Assembly (NCBI GenBank): GCA_910592205.1
Contig: CAJVPJ010000014.1
Coordinates: forward strand, 1 to 64,000
Length of the DNA: 64,000 bases
Reading direction: 5' to 3'
DNA from: Paraglomus occultum
Lineage: Eukaryota; Glomeromycota; Glomeromycetes; Paraglomerales; Paraglomeraceae
Shown: piece by piece, positions 62,304 through 64,000 of the stretch
How the letters are laid out: every line of letters begins with the position of its first letter
Numbering within the stretch: position 1 is the stretch's first letter
Program-made: the position numbers and the translations under genes
The notes under the pieces: model-generated
Database searches by the model: none
What the model saw: the letters and a program-made list of their open reading frames with translations, nothing else
Told to the model about the DNA's origin: nothing

Positions 62304-64000
62304 AACCAAGGTTGCAAAGACAAGAAATTTTTATATTACTTAAAAAAACTCTAAAGAAAAAACTGGCGAACAAACAATCGCACGCAGAGTGATGAAATCA
62401 AAGCTGTGTCAGATATAATAACGAAAATATCAAAAACTATGAAAGGATGGAATCTTTATATATCAAATGCAATGGTTTTATATTCAACTTTCGAGGCTGG
62501 TTCAAGGAAAAAAACTTGTCCTTTTCGACCGAAGCCATATTTATTCATTATTTTGTAGTTATTCTGATTGTCAATGTAAAAAATCAGACCACATCACACC
62601 GTCAAATCATCTTTCGCTCTCAAAGTGCCATCATGTTTCAATCTCCTTTTATATCCATACGTAACAATGGTATTGGTATTTGAAAATACCATATATAATG
62701 TAGTATTTACTACTAGAAAAACCTCTTTATCATCTTATACTCTACTTGTCGACCGTCTTTTCTAGACCTTTCGTTTCCACATCCCTAAAAGTGGGATAGT
62801 TTATAATCGTGATGCATTATCCAATAGACTACAAGTATTAGTATGTGGATGAGAAGTGACTTTCATAAATAAGGTTTATTAAAAAACAAGTGCAGTTTAT
62901 ATATGTAATATTTTTCCAAGTTTTCTACGACTCTCGGTGCAGTCGACTTTGTTATATACTGTATAATATATAATCTATTGCTAACATTCTGCACGAGCAC
63001 CGAGCATCGATATCCGGACTTATTGATATTCAAACCAAAGTCTGTTATATTGTTCATTTCCTTTGTCCAATGCCTGTTTTCGGAAATTTTTAAAGTGAGT
63101 CAGTCAGCTTGGATCGGTATGATAGCACTATGTCTACCCAAGATGCTAAACGATCCAAGTCATAATACACTTAGGTATTACTCAGTTTTGCCTTAATGAT
63201 TTGAGCGGGTCTTGTCCCTTTATCGGGTTTCGTAATGTGACTCTCGCATGTGATGTCACGTGTACAAGATTAATGATAATGTAAGTGAAATATAATAACC
63301 TTTATTCGATGTAAATAGATGGTGATAGCTTAGAAATGGTAACCTCACATATGATCTTCCGTTATCAGATTTGACGATCCAAACAAGCTTTAATGGTTGC
63401 TTAATATGGAATCACTTTCCACAAAATGCATATCGTTGTGTGAAAATTTGCATACAAATAAATGTCTTATTCATTATTTACTACAAAGCTTAAATTCATT
63501 TGGTCGCAACTTACGAAAATTCGCACAAGATTAAGATATACCCATCCAGAGTCGGTCGATGGCACTCTTTCGCTCTATAGTTCGCCCCCCTTCATTTATA
63601 TCCCCACTCGCTTTATTTCACCTCGCCATTGTCAAACAAATGTTCTATCCTCTACCCTCACCCGCTTATAGTCCCACTTGAGGCTGAACAAAATGGGAGA
63701 TATACAGGTATGACTGTATTGATTCTACTTTATTTTTCTCGACAACACAATCGTAATATTCTATGTCAGTTCTAAACTTTCGACTTTTCGTCGCCACTGG
63801 TTGTCAATTTCAATTACCTTTTAGTTATGTGTCACGTTTATCGTCAATTACTCAACCAGATTCATACAGAAGTTAGCCAAGCATCTATTACTGATAGAAT
63901 CTGCGTAGTAGTTGGATTAATATGTTCATAAATATATTGGTTACAGGTATTGTGATTCAGTTCGGGACATCTCAGTTCAGAACTCTGACATTTTAGTTGT
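62304..64000. other. Right-end region, possible gene start
   Basis: No complete gene. At 63580-63690 a C/T-rich leader-like stretch precedes ATG 63693, which is followed by four codons (GDIQ) and a donor-like GTATGACT at 63708. This looks like a tiny first exon of a plus-strand gene whose remainder lies near or beyond the edge. Several acceptor-like sites follow (e.g. TTTTAG at ~63825), but none gives a persuasive second exon. Confidence 0.3.

Noticed and set aside
1-64000. CRISPR arrays, operons, ribosome-binding sites
   Set aside because: The window is eukaryotic, with spliced genes; no regularly spaced direct repeats of CRISPR type were seen.

Overview
This window is fungal nuclear DNA: AT-rich, with genes split by short GT-AG introns (mostly 70-110 nt), often very small exons, and long gene-poor stretches between them. 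The P450 at 30-32 kb and the Tc1-like transposase remnant at 36.6 kb look like families I know from Glomeromycotina (arbuscular mycorrhizal fungi). I therefore lean towards Mucoromycota, possibly Glomeromycotina. That placement is inference. No bacterial, viral or CRISPR features were seen. Exon joins were worked out by eye from splice sites and reading phase; in the main models every junction keeps phase.

Layout. 0-2.2 kb (-): N-terminal part of a WDR44/Dgr2-like WD40 protein, cut by the window edge. 2.8-5 kb: pogo-like terminal-repeat sequences and an unresolved small-exon locus. 7.4-12.3 kb (+): complete P4-ATPase (Dnf-type lipid flippase), 9 exons. 12.7-14.5 kb (-): protoporphyrinogen oxidase (haem synthesis). 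14.7-16.2 kb (-): guanine deaminase. 18.0-20.4 kb (+): pyruvate kinase, 11 exons. 20.9-22.2 kb (-): a seven-transmembrane protein. 25.9-28.3 kb (+): a type II membrane protein with a plant-like extracellular LRR domain built from phase-symmetric exons. 30.2-31.9 kb (-): cytochrome P450. 33.9 kb (-): small membrane protein. 36.2-38.2 kb: two Tc1-like transposon remnants. 40.4-41.3 kb (-): acidic protein with a four-Cys zinc ribbon. 41.3-51.4 kb: gene desert with simple repeats and a dead Tc1/mariner-like element (49.3-49.8 kb). 51.4-53.3 kb (-): two tentative small-exon genes. 56.8-59.2 kb (-): GPCR-like 7TM protein with a Gly/Asn-rich minisatellite tail. 60.9-62.3 kb (-): sphingolipid delta-4 desaturase.

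The housekeeping genes (haem, purine catabolism, glycolysis, lipid flipping, sphingolipid desaturation) are unrelated neighbours rather than a cluster. Three genes encode candidate cell-surface sensors: two 7TM proteins and the LRR protein. No new multi-gene system is demonstrated. The most unusual items are the modular LRR gene, the repeat-tailed receptor, and the small-exon loci that simple ORF calling misses.
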